Of a stretch of 10,868 nucleotides of DNA, positions 1 to 6,233 are shown piece by piece (position 1 is the stretch's first letter; every line of letters begins with the position of its first letter). A program made the position numbers and the translations under genes. The notes under the pieces were generated by a model. That model was given only the letters and a program-made list of their open reading frames with translations. It was not told the origin of the DNA and ran no database searches. Origin of the DNA: OMIW01 sp044235645 (GTDB lineage Bacteria > Bdellovibrionota_C > UBA2361 > OMIW01); contig JBIIHQ010000024.1 in NCBI GenBank assembly GCA_044235645.1, positions 1-10,868 on the forward strand, given 5' to 3'.

Positions 1-364
1 CGATCGGCCCAAGTCCATCAATCGGGTTACCCAGGGCATCTACGACCCGTCCAATAAGCGCATCTCCTACTGGTACTTCGGCGATATTCCCCGTTCTTTT
101 AACTGTATCTCCCTCGGAAATGGCCGTTACATCTCCCATGATCACAACTCCGACGGAATCGGACTCGAGGTTGAGCGCAATACCTTTGGTGTTTCCCGAT
201 ATTTCCACCAATTCCCCGGCAGCAACTTTCGACAGCCCCGCAACTCGGCAGATCCCGTCACCAACCGAAAGCACGGTGCCAACTTCGCTCAGCTCAGAGG
301 ATGGGCGGAAATTCGCTATCCGCTCTCTCAGCAGGGTCGTTATCTCATCGGCTCTTCCTTCCAT
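1..364 (-). CDS. atpA: F1 ATP synthase subunit alpha, N-terminal part (cut by window edge)
   Basis: This is the first 121 codons of the alpha subunit, which carries the non-catalytic nucleotide sites in the alpha3-beta3 head of F-type ATP synthase on the cytoplasmic face of the membrane. I read the translation directly from the minus strand. It begins MEGRADEITTLLRERI and continues through the family's N-terminal beta-barrel, with GTVLSVGDGICRVAGL (about residues 28-43), IALNLESDSVGVVIMGD, and the VPVGDALIGRVVDALGNPID stretch that precedes the P-loop. The P-loop itself lies outside the window. The ATG at 364 is preceded by AAGGGAG about eight bases upstream, which supports this start. It is the last visible gene of the leftward b'-b-delta-alpha series and is separated from atpH by a 127-nt spacer, unusually long for this operon. 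Identity is very secure. Confidence 0.96.
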   Translation of the reverse strand, partial: MEGRADEITTLLRERIANFRPSSELSEVGTVLSVGDGICRVAGLSKVAAGELVEISGNTKGIALNLESDSVGVVIMGDVTAISEGDTVKRTGNIAEVPVGDALIGRVVDALGNPIDGLGPI

Positions 365-491
365 GTTATCTGCTCCCTTAACGCGATACTCTCAACCTGT
401 GGCTCTCAATGAGCTAATACTAAAATGATCGTTGATACTTTCAGCCAACTTTTTATTTTCTTCTTGAGGCCGTAGCGGTAATCCCGCCCTA

Positions 492-1043
492 TTATACGCT
501 GGCAACTAAACTCGCCTCCATTCTCCGAAGTCGGGTCTTCATCGACGCATCAAAAACTTTATCCCCTGCTCTCAGCACCAACCCTCCCAGAATCGTCGGG
601 TCAACAGATATAGAGACAGTAAGTGATGCATTCACGGCCTTTCTCAGCCCCTCTACCAGCTCGTTTTGCTCCTCGTGCGATAGGGGGCCCACTACTGCTA
701 CGTCAACGGAAAGCAACTTCCTGAATTCCCGGACCGAGTGATTAAATGCAGTGACCAATTGCTCGAAGATTGCAAAACGCCCCCTCTCGGCGAGGATTAG
801 GAGCGTATTGGTGACGGACTCAGCCAACCCCAGTCGCTCTGAGAGCGCTCTCGTCAACAGCATCTTCTGCTCAGGGGTCACGGTACGGGACACTAACGCC
901 TCTTGCACATCGGGGTTATCACGAAATAGCCGACCCATATCGTCAAGCTGCCCGGAGACTAAATCCAACTGAACTGCATCGCACGCCAAAAAAAGCGCAT
1001 GTCCATATGCCCGTGCTAGTCGCCCCTCTGCCCCTCGAGCCAT
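492..1043 (-). CDS. atpH: F1 ATP synthase subunit delta (OSCP)
   Basis: This encodes a 183-residue delta subunit, normal length for the family. Delta caps the alpha3-beta3 head and ties it to the peripheral stalk b/b' dimer, so it is part of the stator. The N-terminal helical domain (about 1-105) has the usual ARAYGHALF opening. The C-terminal domain carries the family signature SVDPTILGGLVLRAGDKVFDASMKTRL (about residues 146-172; within it, the GGLVLRAGDKVFD core is diagnostic). The start at 1043 is supported by GGAGG followed by a G-rich spacer immediately upstream. It lies 43 nt after the atpF stop in the same direction, so the two genes are probably cotranscribed. I see no missing segments. 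Confidence 0.96.
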   Translation of the reverse strand: MARGAEGRLARAYGHALFLACDAVQLDLVSGQLDDMGRLFRDNPDVQEALVSRTVTPEQKMLLTRALSERLGLAESVTNTLLILAERGRFAIFEQLVTAFNHSVREFRKLLSVDVAVVGPLSHEEQNELVEGLRKAVNASLTVSISVDPTILGGLVLRAGDKVFDASMKTRLRRMEASLVASV

Positions 1044-1086
1044 CCCCCCTCCGAATCTCTCTCTAAAATCCCATCATCCCTCGAGG

Positions 1087-1728
1087 CTAATCCCCTAGCC
1101 GTGCAAGAAACTGCCCGTTCGATATCGCAACTGACCTCAGCTGACGATCGGATTCCTCTGTGTAACTCTGCCGAACGATTGTTTCGGCCCGGTCAATCAC
1201 CCTTCTTGCAAATTCTTGGCGAAGCACCTCCAGCCTCCGATTTCTTTCAGCCTCTGCCAGATGGCTCGCTTGTCGAAGCAAACGGTCAGCTCGATCCCTC
1301 GCCATGGAAATCATTTCTTGGGCCTCGCAGTTTGCCGAAGAGATCAGTTCCTGTCGGGCAACCTCTAGAACGGACTCCAGTGCAGAGTGGTCTCTCATGG
1401 CAGCTTCATAGACGGACTGCGCCTCTTCGAGGAGCTTTGCCGAACGCTCCACTGCAGATCGGATTCTTTCTCTTCTGAGCTTCCATTGCGACAGCAACGG
1501 CCTCCTAAGTAATGCGAAAAAAAGTCCTAAATAGAGGGCAAAATTAATCCAAAGCAGAAAAAGGGATGGCCCATGATGGGCTGAGCTTGCATGGGACCCT
1601 TCGGCTGCCTCTGCTAACGCAGCTGCAGTGGTTGCAATCAACGCTCCGAATAGAGGAACCAAGGTCCCGCCTATCGAAGTAACCATCCGTCCTGCTCGGT
1701 TCACCAAAAAATGTGACGTGCTGCCCAT
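1087..1728 (-). CDS. atpF: F0 ATP synthase subunit b (long form with N-terminal hydrophobic extension)
   Basis: This is a peripheral stalk subunit linking the membrane F0 sector to delta on the F1 head. From the ATG at 1728 it has 213 residues. There is a hydrophobic signal-like segment (about 16-39), then a short EGSHASSAHHG linker, then the membrane helix FLLWINFALYLGLFFALL (about 57-74), then a long charged, Ala/Glu/Arg-rich helix to the C terminus. A signal-like segment and His-rich linker before the true membrane anchor are familiar from b subunits of deltaproteobacteria such as Geobacter (recalled, not checked). The frame stays open up to an ATG at 1776 that would overlap the b' gene. 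I prefer 1728 because AGGGGA lies just upstream of it; an ATG at 1686 is a further option. The gene sits 25 nt after the b' stop. Confidence 0.9.
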   Translation of the reverse strand: MGSTSHFLVNRAGRMVTSIGGTLVPLFGALIATTAAALAEAAEGSHASSAHHGPSLFLLWINFALYLGLFFALLRRPLLSQWKLRRERIRSAVERSAKLLEEAQSVYEAAMRDHSALESVLEVARQELISSANCEAQEMISMARDRADRLLRQASHLAEAERNRRLEVLRQEFARRVIDRAETIVRQSYTEESDRQLRSVAISNGQFLARLGD

Positions 1729-1753
1729 TCTATCCCCTATCAATAACCTTGGC

Positions 1754-2227
1754 CTAGTGAACCGAAAAAAACTCATCTGACGGCTCTCTCACGCGGGTAG
1801 CAACTGCGTGAGCTACCTCCTCGACGGAGTGCATTGTGTGTTCCCTTATTCGCTCGTACTCCCCTTCCAGATCAGCTCGCTTCTCTTGAAGTATGTTGGC
1901 AGCTGCCCTCTCTGCGGCTGAGATGATTGATATGACCTCCGCGCGGGCTAAATCGAGAATCTGCGTGCGGGACGTCTGAGCCTCAGCTTCCGATATGAGA
2001 GTGCGAACTTCGATTGCGTTCCTGACCTCTTGCGCCTTCTCTTGTAATGAGTGGCTTGATAGCTCGGCTCCGGTCGTTTGGCGCTCACGATCCTCTATCA
2101 GACCGACAAGGGGAGCAAAAAGCCTCGTCGACAATGCCCGATACAGACAAAAGAACAGGACAGTACCAAGTGGTATCATCACTGCGTCTGCTTCGGTTAA
2201 GCTGAAGGTTTGGAGAAGACTTGACAT
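1754..2227 (-). CDS. F0 ATP synthase subunit b' (second peripheral-stalk subunit)
   Basis: This is a 157-residue b/b' homologue that should pair with the longer b subunit encoded next to it to form a heterodimeric stator stalk. Residues 15-33 (VMIPLGTVLFFCLYRALS region) form the single membrane helix. They are followed by the family's LFAPLVGLIEDRERQTTGAE junction and a long amphipathic helix with regular Ala, Glu and Arg positions. Two different b-type genes in a row are typical of cyanobacteria, alphaproteobacteria and deltaproteobacteria. The start at 2227 is the only reasonable one: an in-frame stop lies four codons upstream. Its AGGA is only about three bases from the ATG, a rather tight spacing. 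It is the first gene of the visible atp series. The membrane segment is less hydrophobic than in many b' proteins. Confidence 0.87.
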   Translation of the reverse strand: MSSLLQTFSLTEADAVMIPLGTVLFFCLYRALSTRLFAPLVGLIEDRERQTTGAELSSHSLQEKAQEVRNAIEVRTLISEAEAQTSRTQILDLARAEVISIISAAERAAANILQEKRADLEGEYERIREHTMHSVEEVAHAVATRVREPSDEFFSVH

Positions 2228-2878
2228 AGGTCCTATTTTGGCACTGAAAAGGTCTTAATTTACATCTATCTCATACTTCCGTCTGAGCTAAATGCTATGA
2301 TCGACCTCTGCTTCTTTCATCTGCGTAACCGGCCTTAGAGTGGCTTGCCACGCTGACGTTGATGGGTGGGCACCTGAGATTCTGGGCCCCTCTTTTCACC
2401 AGAGTGCTGGAGAATTCCGGGGATCGCAGGCCACCTCAAACCGGCAGCCGATAAGGTAAGGGGGAACGTCAAAGATGTCAATTTACCGCGAAAAAATTCA
2501 GCTTAATCTGGGAAGAATTTCGAAAAAAGAAACAAAAAATGTACCAGAACTTACCACGAAAGCCTCGAAACACCTCGGGTCGACTGTTGGAGCATTGAGG
2601 GCAATTCAGCTCGACCTCATCTGTTGCTTCGCTCTGAGCGCTCTGTATTGTGCCCGTCGCACTTAAGAACCGTTGAAACGTCTCTACTGGAAATTAAAAT
2701 GGCCGGACGGCTAGGAAGGGGAGGGGAGAGACGTCGCCTTGTGGCGCACGATTTTTGTTTATCATCAGGCGCCCCATCGTCACTTTGATTGGGAGGGTAA
2801 TTAACGTTACTGACGCCCCACCTCTCTAGCATTCCGTTCTAAAGCCACATCAATAGCCTTTTGTTGCTAGAAGACACC
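2228..2878. other. 651-nt region without a convincing protein gene, between parB and the atp genes
   Basis: I find no open frame here that resembles a known protein. In relatives I remember with parA-parB-atp order, a bactofilin gene often fills this slot; nothing bactofilin-like is visible on either strand. The region holds a good plus-strand intrinsic terminator (2732-2760). About 65 nt before it ends a 63-codon plus-strand frame (2475-2666), which has a GGGGG run 11-12 bases before its ATG and a hydrophobic C-terminal segment. Around 2340-2450 there are several short GC-rich inverted repeats, including GTGGC-tt-GCCAC at 2340-2351. A small RNA or small protein transcribed rightwards would fit, but neither is shown. 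I found no DnaA box and no tRNA or recognisable riboswitch. The promoter for the atp genes should be near 2228-2330 but I could not pick one with confidence. Confidence 0.5.
2732..2760 (+). terminator. Candidate intrinsic terminator on the plus strand
   Basis: CGTCGCC pairs across a TTGT loop with GGCG-c-ACG, giving a seven-pair GC-rich stem with one bulged C (2732-2750). It is followed at once by ATTTTTGTTT. The T-tract lies only on the plus-strand 3' side, so it would stop rightward transcription. No recognised plus-strand gene precedes it, and the flanking genes all run leftwards. That makes a short unannotated rightward transcript likely if the terminator is real. Confidence 0.45.
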
Positions 2879-3871
2879 CTACTCAGCTATCAGCTCCACA
2901 AGGCGGCTCAATTCCTCTTCGGAAAAATAGTCAATCTCAATTCTACCTTTTCCGCCGGCTGCAGGTCGTATCGCCACCCTCGTCCCAAGGTGCCCTCGGA
3001 GCTGATCCTCGATATGAGAAAAGGGATGGTCAGAGGCATTCGCCCCTTCCGCCAGCAAGGAGCGCTTTAGAGGCTTCTTACTCTCGAGGATAATTACTCT
3101 CGCGACTATCGCCTCAACCGACCGAACTGACAGCCCTTCTTCGACAATTTTTCTCCCCAAATTGACCTGTGCCGCGGGCTCCTTGATGGTCAGAAGGGCC
3201 TTGGCATGACCCATGGAGATTCGGGAGTCCTCCAGCATCGCTAATACTTCGGGGGCGAGTTTGAGCAACCTCAGGTAGTTCGCGATGCTTACTCGATTTT
3301 TCCCGACGGCTTCCGCCACCTGCTCCTGCGTTAGCTTAAACTCACGAATGAGGCGGTCATAGGCGTAGGCCTCCTCTACCGGGGTTAGCTGTTGACGTTG
3401 GACATTTTCAACAAGAGCAATTTGCAGAAGCTCATATTCGGACAACTCACGAATTATGGCTGGGATCTCCTTCAATCCGGCTCTTTGAGCCGCTCGCCAC
3501 CGACGCTCCCCGGCAACAATTTCATACTTAGAGCCACGTGGCCGAACAAGTATCGGCTGTAGAACCCCCAAGGTTTTTATGGAACCCGCAAGCTCATCAA
3601 GCTCCGACTCTGCGAAGAACTGGCGCGGCTGAGAGGGATTACCCTCCACCGAGTCAATCAGAAGAAACTTAACATTTGCTGCCCCGCCCCCGGACTGCGG
3701 AGTGACCTCAATACCTCCTGACGACCCGACATCGACCAATTGAGGGGCTATTCGAGCGACGATGGACTCCTCTGCGACGCGTGCGTTTGATCCGTCAACG
3801 TGCAGCGATACCGCCTCGGGTGAGATAAGCGCACTTAACCCCCTTCCTAATCCTCGCTTCTCCATTTTCAT
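2879..3871 (-). CDS. parB: Chromosome partitioning protein ParB (CTP-dependent parS-binding clamp)
   Basis: This is a 330-residue chromosomal ParB/Spo0J. It binds parS, uses CTP to close into a sliding clamp, and spreads along DNA to build the partition complex on which ParA acts. Residues 5-16 (KRGLGRGLSALI) match the short N-terminal motif that stimulates ParA ATPase. The ParB/Srx-like CTP-binding domain covers about 68-165, with GERRWRA at 121-127 and ENVQR at 155-159, the boxes that contact CTP. The helix-turn-helix covers about 179-204 (LTQEQVAEAVGKNRVS...). The C-terminal dimerisation domain covers about 283-330. The start at 3871 has GGGAGG four bases upstream; an ATG two codons later is less well placed. 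It is 82 nt downstream of parA, with a parS site in the gap, and surely cotranscribed with it. Confidence 0.97.
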   Translation of the reverse strand: MKMEKRGLGRGLSALISPEAVSLHVDGSNARVAEESIVARIAPQLVDVGSSGGIEVTPQSGGGAANVKFLLIDSVEGNPSQPRQFFAESELDELAGSIKTLGVLQPILVRPRGSKYEIVAGERRWRAAQRAGLKEIPAIIRELSEYELLQIALVENVQRQQLTPVEEAYAYDRLIREFKLTQEQVAEAVGKNRVSIANYLRLLKLAPEVLAMLEDSRISMGHAKALLTIKEPAAQVNLGRKIVEEGLSVRSVEAIVARVIILESKKPLKRSLLAEGANASDHPFSHIEDQLRGHLGTRVAIRPAAGGKGRIEIDYFSEEELSRLVELIAE

Positions 3872-3913
3872 TGCACCTCCCTTTTAAATCTCTTAGACCC
3901 ACACAATGGACCT

Positions 3914-3929
3914 TGTTCCACGTGGAACA
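3914..3929. promoter_or_regulatory. parS centromere site in the parA-parB spacer (perfect 16-bp palindrome)
   Basis: TGTTCCACGTGGAACA is a perfect palindrome and matches the bacterial chromosomal parS consensus; the same GC-richer variant is known from Pseudomonas and Caulobacter. It lies between the parA stop and the parB start, inside the presumed operon. ParB bound there could both nucleate the partition complex and influence parB expression; the second role is inference. Confidence 0.93.
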
Positions 3930-3953
3930 CCGCGTGGCTCGATGGGTAGCAAA

Positions 3954-4766
3954 TCACTCGTTACCGACCGCCGACAAATCGGAATTAAAGCTCGATTCCC
4001 ACCCCATCCGTGCGATTACTTCATCCGCAAGACTGTGGTATGCCCTCCCCCCGGCAGAATGGGGGTCATAGCGACAAATCGGAAGACCATGGCTCGGACA
4101 TTCGGAAAGACGTATATTTCTCGGTATTCGGGTCTTGAACATTTTCCCGGGAAAGAACTTTGCCGCCTCCGCCTCTACTTGAGCTGAGAGGTTAGTTCTC
4201 GCATCGAACATGGTCATCACCACCCCAAAAAGCTGGAGAGCTGGATTAAACGTAGCCTGAACGAATTGTATTGTCCTCGTAAGGGACGAGAGCCCTTCAA
4301 GGGCGTAATACTCCGCCTGAAGCGGGACCAATACCCCTTGAGCCGCACCAAGAGCATTCAGGGTTAAGAGACCAGAGGACGGGGGGCAGTCGATTAGGAT
4401 AACGTCGAACTTCGCCTGAATGCCCCTCAATTCCGACGTGAGGACAAGCTCTCTTCCGTGGCGCTTTCCAACCTCAAGCTCAAGACTCACGAGATCGCGA
4501 GAGGCGGGGACGACGAACAGACCCTCCATCGACGGACTCTCCACTATGATGTCGGAAAGGGATCTCTTGCCGAAGAACACGTCATAGAGATCGCTCCCTT
4601 CGGGAGGAAGATCGATACGGAGACCACTCGACGAACTGGCCTGGGGATCCATATCCACGAGGAGCACCCTTAAGGATCGCAGAACCAGCTCCGCTGCGAG
4701 ACTAACAGCAGTAGTGGTTTTTCCAACCCCCCCTTTTTGATTGGCTATTGCAATACTGATTGCCAC
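3954..4766 (-). CDS. parA: Chromosome partitioning ATPase ParA (Soj)
   Basis: This is a 270-residue ParA/MinD-superfamily ATPase. It binds the nucleoid as an ATP dimer, and ParB-parS complexes move along its gradient, segregating sister origins. The deviant Walker A KGGVGKTTT is at 11-19 (signature lysine K11, catalytic-loop K16). Walker A' LVDMDPQAS is at 36-44 and Walker B DVILIDCPPS at 121-130. The C-terminal IRLSECPSHGLPI element at 218-230 corresponds to the family's LSEAPSxGxPI. The length is typical of short chromosomal ParA proteins without an N-terminal DNA-binding domain. The start is a GTG at 4766 with an excellent AAGGAGG five bases upstream. The usual mnmG/rsmG neighbours are absent here; the upstream gene is a BioF-like protein instead. 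Confidence 0.97.
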   Translation of the reverse strand: MAISIAIANQKGGVGKTTTAVSLAAELVLRSLRVLLVDMDPQASSSSGLRIDLPPEGSDLYDVFFGKRSLSDIIVESPSMEGLFVVPASRDLVSLELEVGKRHGRELVLTSELRGIQAKFDVILIDCPPSSGLLTLNALGAAQGVLVPLQAEYYALEGLSSLTRTIQFVQATFNPALQLFGVVMTMFDARTNLSAQVEAEAAKFFPGKMFKTRIPRNIRLSECPSHGLPICRYDPHSAGGRAYHSLADEVIARMGWESSFNSDLSAVGNE

Positions 4767-4825
4767 TCAATCCTCCTTACAACCTCACCCTCAAGAACAA
4801 CGCGCCGGCCACACCAAGTCGTACC

Positions 4826-4853
4826 AGAATATGGAGAACAATACAATCGACAA
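4826..4853 (-). promoter_or_regulatory. Possible promoter for parA-parB
   Basis: On the minus strand, TTGTCG (4848-4853) and TATTCT (4826-4831) are separated by 16 bases, each matching four of six sigma-70 consensus positions. They lie about 60 bases before the parA start and about 40 bases downstream of the second parS. The match is modest and parAB may also be read through from the gene upstream. Confidence 0.22.
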
Positions 4854-4893
4854 TAGGTATTTTGCGAAAATGATACGTCGGTTCCAATAGGAG

Positions 4894-4909
4894 TGTTCCA
4901 CGTGGAACG
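4894..4909. promoter_or_regulatory. Second parS site, upstream of parA
   Basis: TGTTCCACGTGGAACG matches the first parS in 15 of 16 positions; only the last base breaks the palindrome. It lies between the end of the BioF-like gene and parA, about 1 kb from the other site. A pair of parS sites around parAB is normal near chromosomal replication origins. It could also place the parA promoter under ParB control. Confidence 0.9.
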
Positions 4910-4936
4910 CACCCCTACACCATTCGATTCGACCTA

Positions 4937-6124
4937 TCAGCCTGTCCCTCTTGCGGGAACAACAAGCCCCCTCGAAACACCCGCCATCACACCCAAAAGT
5001 CGTTTTATTTGTTCGCTATCATGCCGAACTGAGATAACGAATCGGATTAAGGATGTACGAGCCTGTCTCAGGATTGTCTCATCGAAATCACACCAGAACC
5101 CGCCCTGGAGGAGTACCTCCCAGATTCGATATGCTTCTATCGCTGGAGGAAGAATAACCGATACGATAGGGAATCCACCTGCGGACCGAGTCTCAAATCC
5201 AAGCTCAGTCAGTCCGATCTCAAGCTGCCGTCGATGGAGCTGCAGTCGCTCAGTCTCTCCCGAAAGACCTCGCAATAAATCTATCGCAACCGGTATACTC
5301 GCGGCGGTCCCCACGGAAAGCGGGGCCTCCTTATGAACCGCTGGTGAGCGCAGCCGAATTAGCTCGCAGAGATGCCCAGAGCCGGCAATAACCCCCCCGC
5401 TGACCCCAAGTGCTGGCCCGACTCCTCCCACGATCGCTGCCGGGACGCCGCGAAGACCTAGTAAATCTACGACTCCAGCGCACTCAGCACCCAGCAGGCC
5501 GAGAGAAAATGTTTCATCAACAACGACCCTATCGCCACGCCCCCTCGCTACTCTCTCGACCTCAGCCAGAGGTGCCATGACCCCAAGCTCTGGGTGAAGG
5601 CCCTGAACCCAGAAAAGACGCTCTCCGGTCGTTACGCCTGATAAATGTCGTGGGGACAGCTGATCCATGCAGCCGTTTCGATACGTTACCACCGGAACAC
5701 CACCGACGCATGCAGCATCCAGAATTGGGGCAGGCCCGAGGCTCTCATCGACGAACAAGATGTCCTGATCGGCTAGCGTGTTCAAGACAAACGAAAATAT
5801 AGCTTGATTTCGCGAGCTTAAAAGAAGAGCGTCCTCACACCCAAGAAAGCTTGCCAAGGCCGATTCGGCCGCTCGGTGGTACCTCGTCCACCCCCCTCGA
5901 CTCAAGGACAGTCGACCTGCACCGCGCCCTGAAAACTCTTGATGTATCTTCCTGAAATCTCGACGACTCGATAGGTCGAATACGTCCCAATTGGCGAAAT
6001 CGATGAGTCGCCGGTTATCAAATTTTACGAACGGAGTACAATCCTCCTCAATGGGCAAGAGCCGTCTCATGTCCCGACTGCGCTTCAAAAGTTGCAGTTC
6101 AACTCGGAGCCTCTCGTCCCACAT
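4937..6124 (-). CDS. Alpha-oxoamine synthase-fold (BioF-like) protein lacking the PLP lysine; probable pseudoenzyme
   Basis: This is a 395-residue protein of the fold-type I, class II aminotransferase/alpha-oxoamine synthase family (BioF, KBL, HemA, SPT), full length for that family. Family landmarks are kept: GRGAGRLSLSRG (67-77), the ALASFLGCEDALLLSSRNQAIFSF region (89-112), VDETFSLGLLG (202-212), ALGVSGGVIAGS (238-249) and a complete C-terminal small domain. Against E. coli BioF as I remember it, the cofactor residues are changed. The Schiff-base lysine of TFGKGFGVSG becomes Pro236 in GVGPALGVSG. The ring-stacking His of SHASLLEAA becomes Pro in GPAPILDAA. The DDAH His becomes Phe206, and the FSMDG Ser becomes Pro. 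Only Asp203, which would contact the pyridine nitrogen, remains. It should not do normal PLP chemistry. The frame is long and uninterrupted, so it is probably a maintained protein, not decay. The start has GAGG seven bases upstream. It runs leftwards towards parA and diverges from ubiB. Confidence 0.82.
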   Translation of the reverse strand: MWDERLRVELQLLKRSRDMRRLLPIEEDCTPFVKFDNRRLIDFANWDVFDLSSRRDFRKIHQEFSGRGAGRLSLSRGGWTRYHRAAESALASFLGCEDALLLSSRNQAIFSFVLNTLADQDILFVDESLGPAPILDAACVGGVPVVTYRNGCMDQLSPRHLSGVTTGERLFWVQGLHPELGVMAPLAEVERVARGRGDRVVVDETFSLGLLGAECAGVVDLLGLRGVPAAIVGGVGPALGVSGGVIAGSGHLCELIRLRSPAVHKEAPLSVGTAASIPVAIDLLRGLSGETERLQLHRRQLEIGLTELGFETRSAGGFPIVSVILPPAIEAYRIWEVLLQGGFWCDFDETILRQARTSLIRFVISVRHDSEQIKRLLGVMAGVSRGLVVPARGTG

Positions 6125-6233
6125 ACTGTATCCTCATCTCCCGAAGATAGGCCCTTTTCAGGCAAGTAATTTCCACCTGTCTTAGAAAAACCATGTGGAA
6201 GGACTTCGATAACGGGTAAGATGCTTTTGGCTC

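Noticed and set aside
2617..2832. A 71-codon minus-strand frame between parB and the atp genes.
   Set aside because: The product is low-complexity and hydrophilic with no recognisable motif, has only a weak ribosome binding site, and the frame overlaps the plus-strand terminator.
2228..2878. The largest non-coding stretch considered as oriC because parAB is adjacent.
   Set aside because: No TTATCCACA-like DnaA boxes and no AT-rich unwinding element were found on either strand.
6171..6200. TTCCAC and GTGGAA, the two central halves of parS, separated by 18 bases in the ubiB/BioF-like divergent region.
   Set aside because: ParB needs the contiguous palindrome; six-base halves at this distance can occur by chance, and the outer arms are absent.
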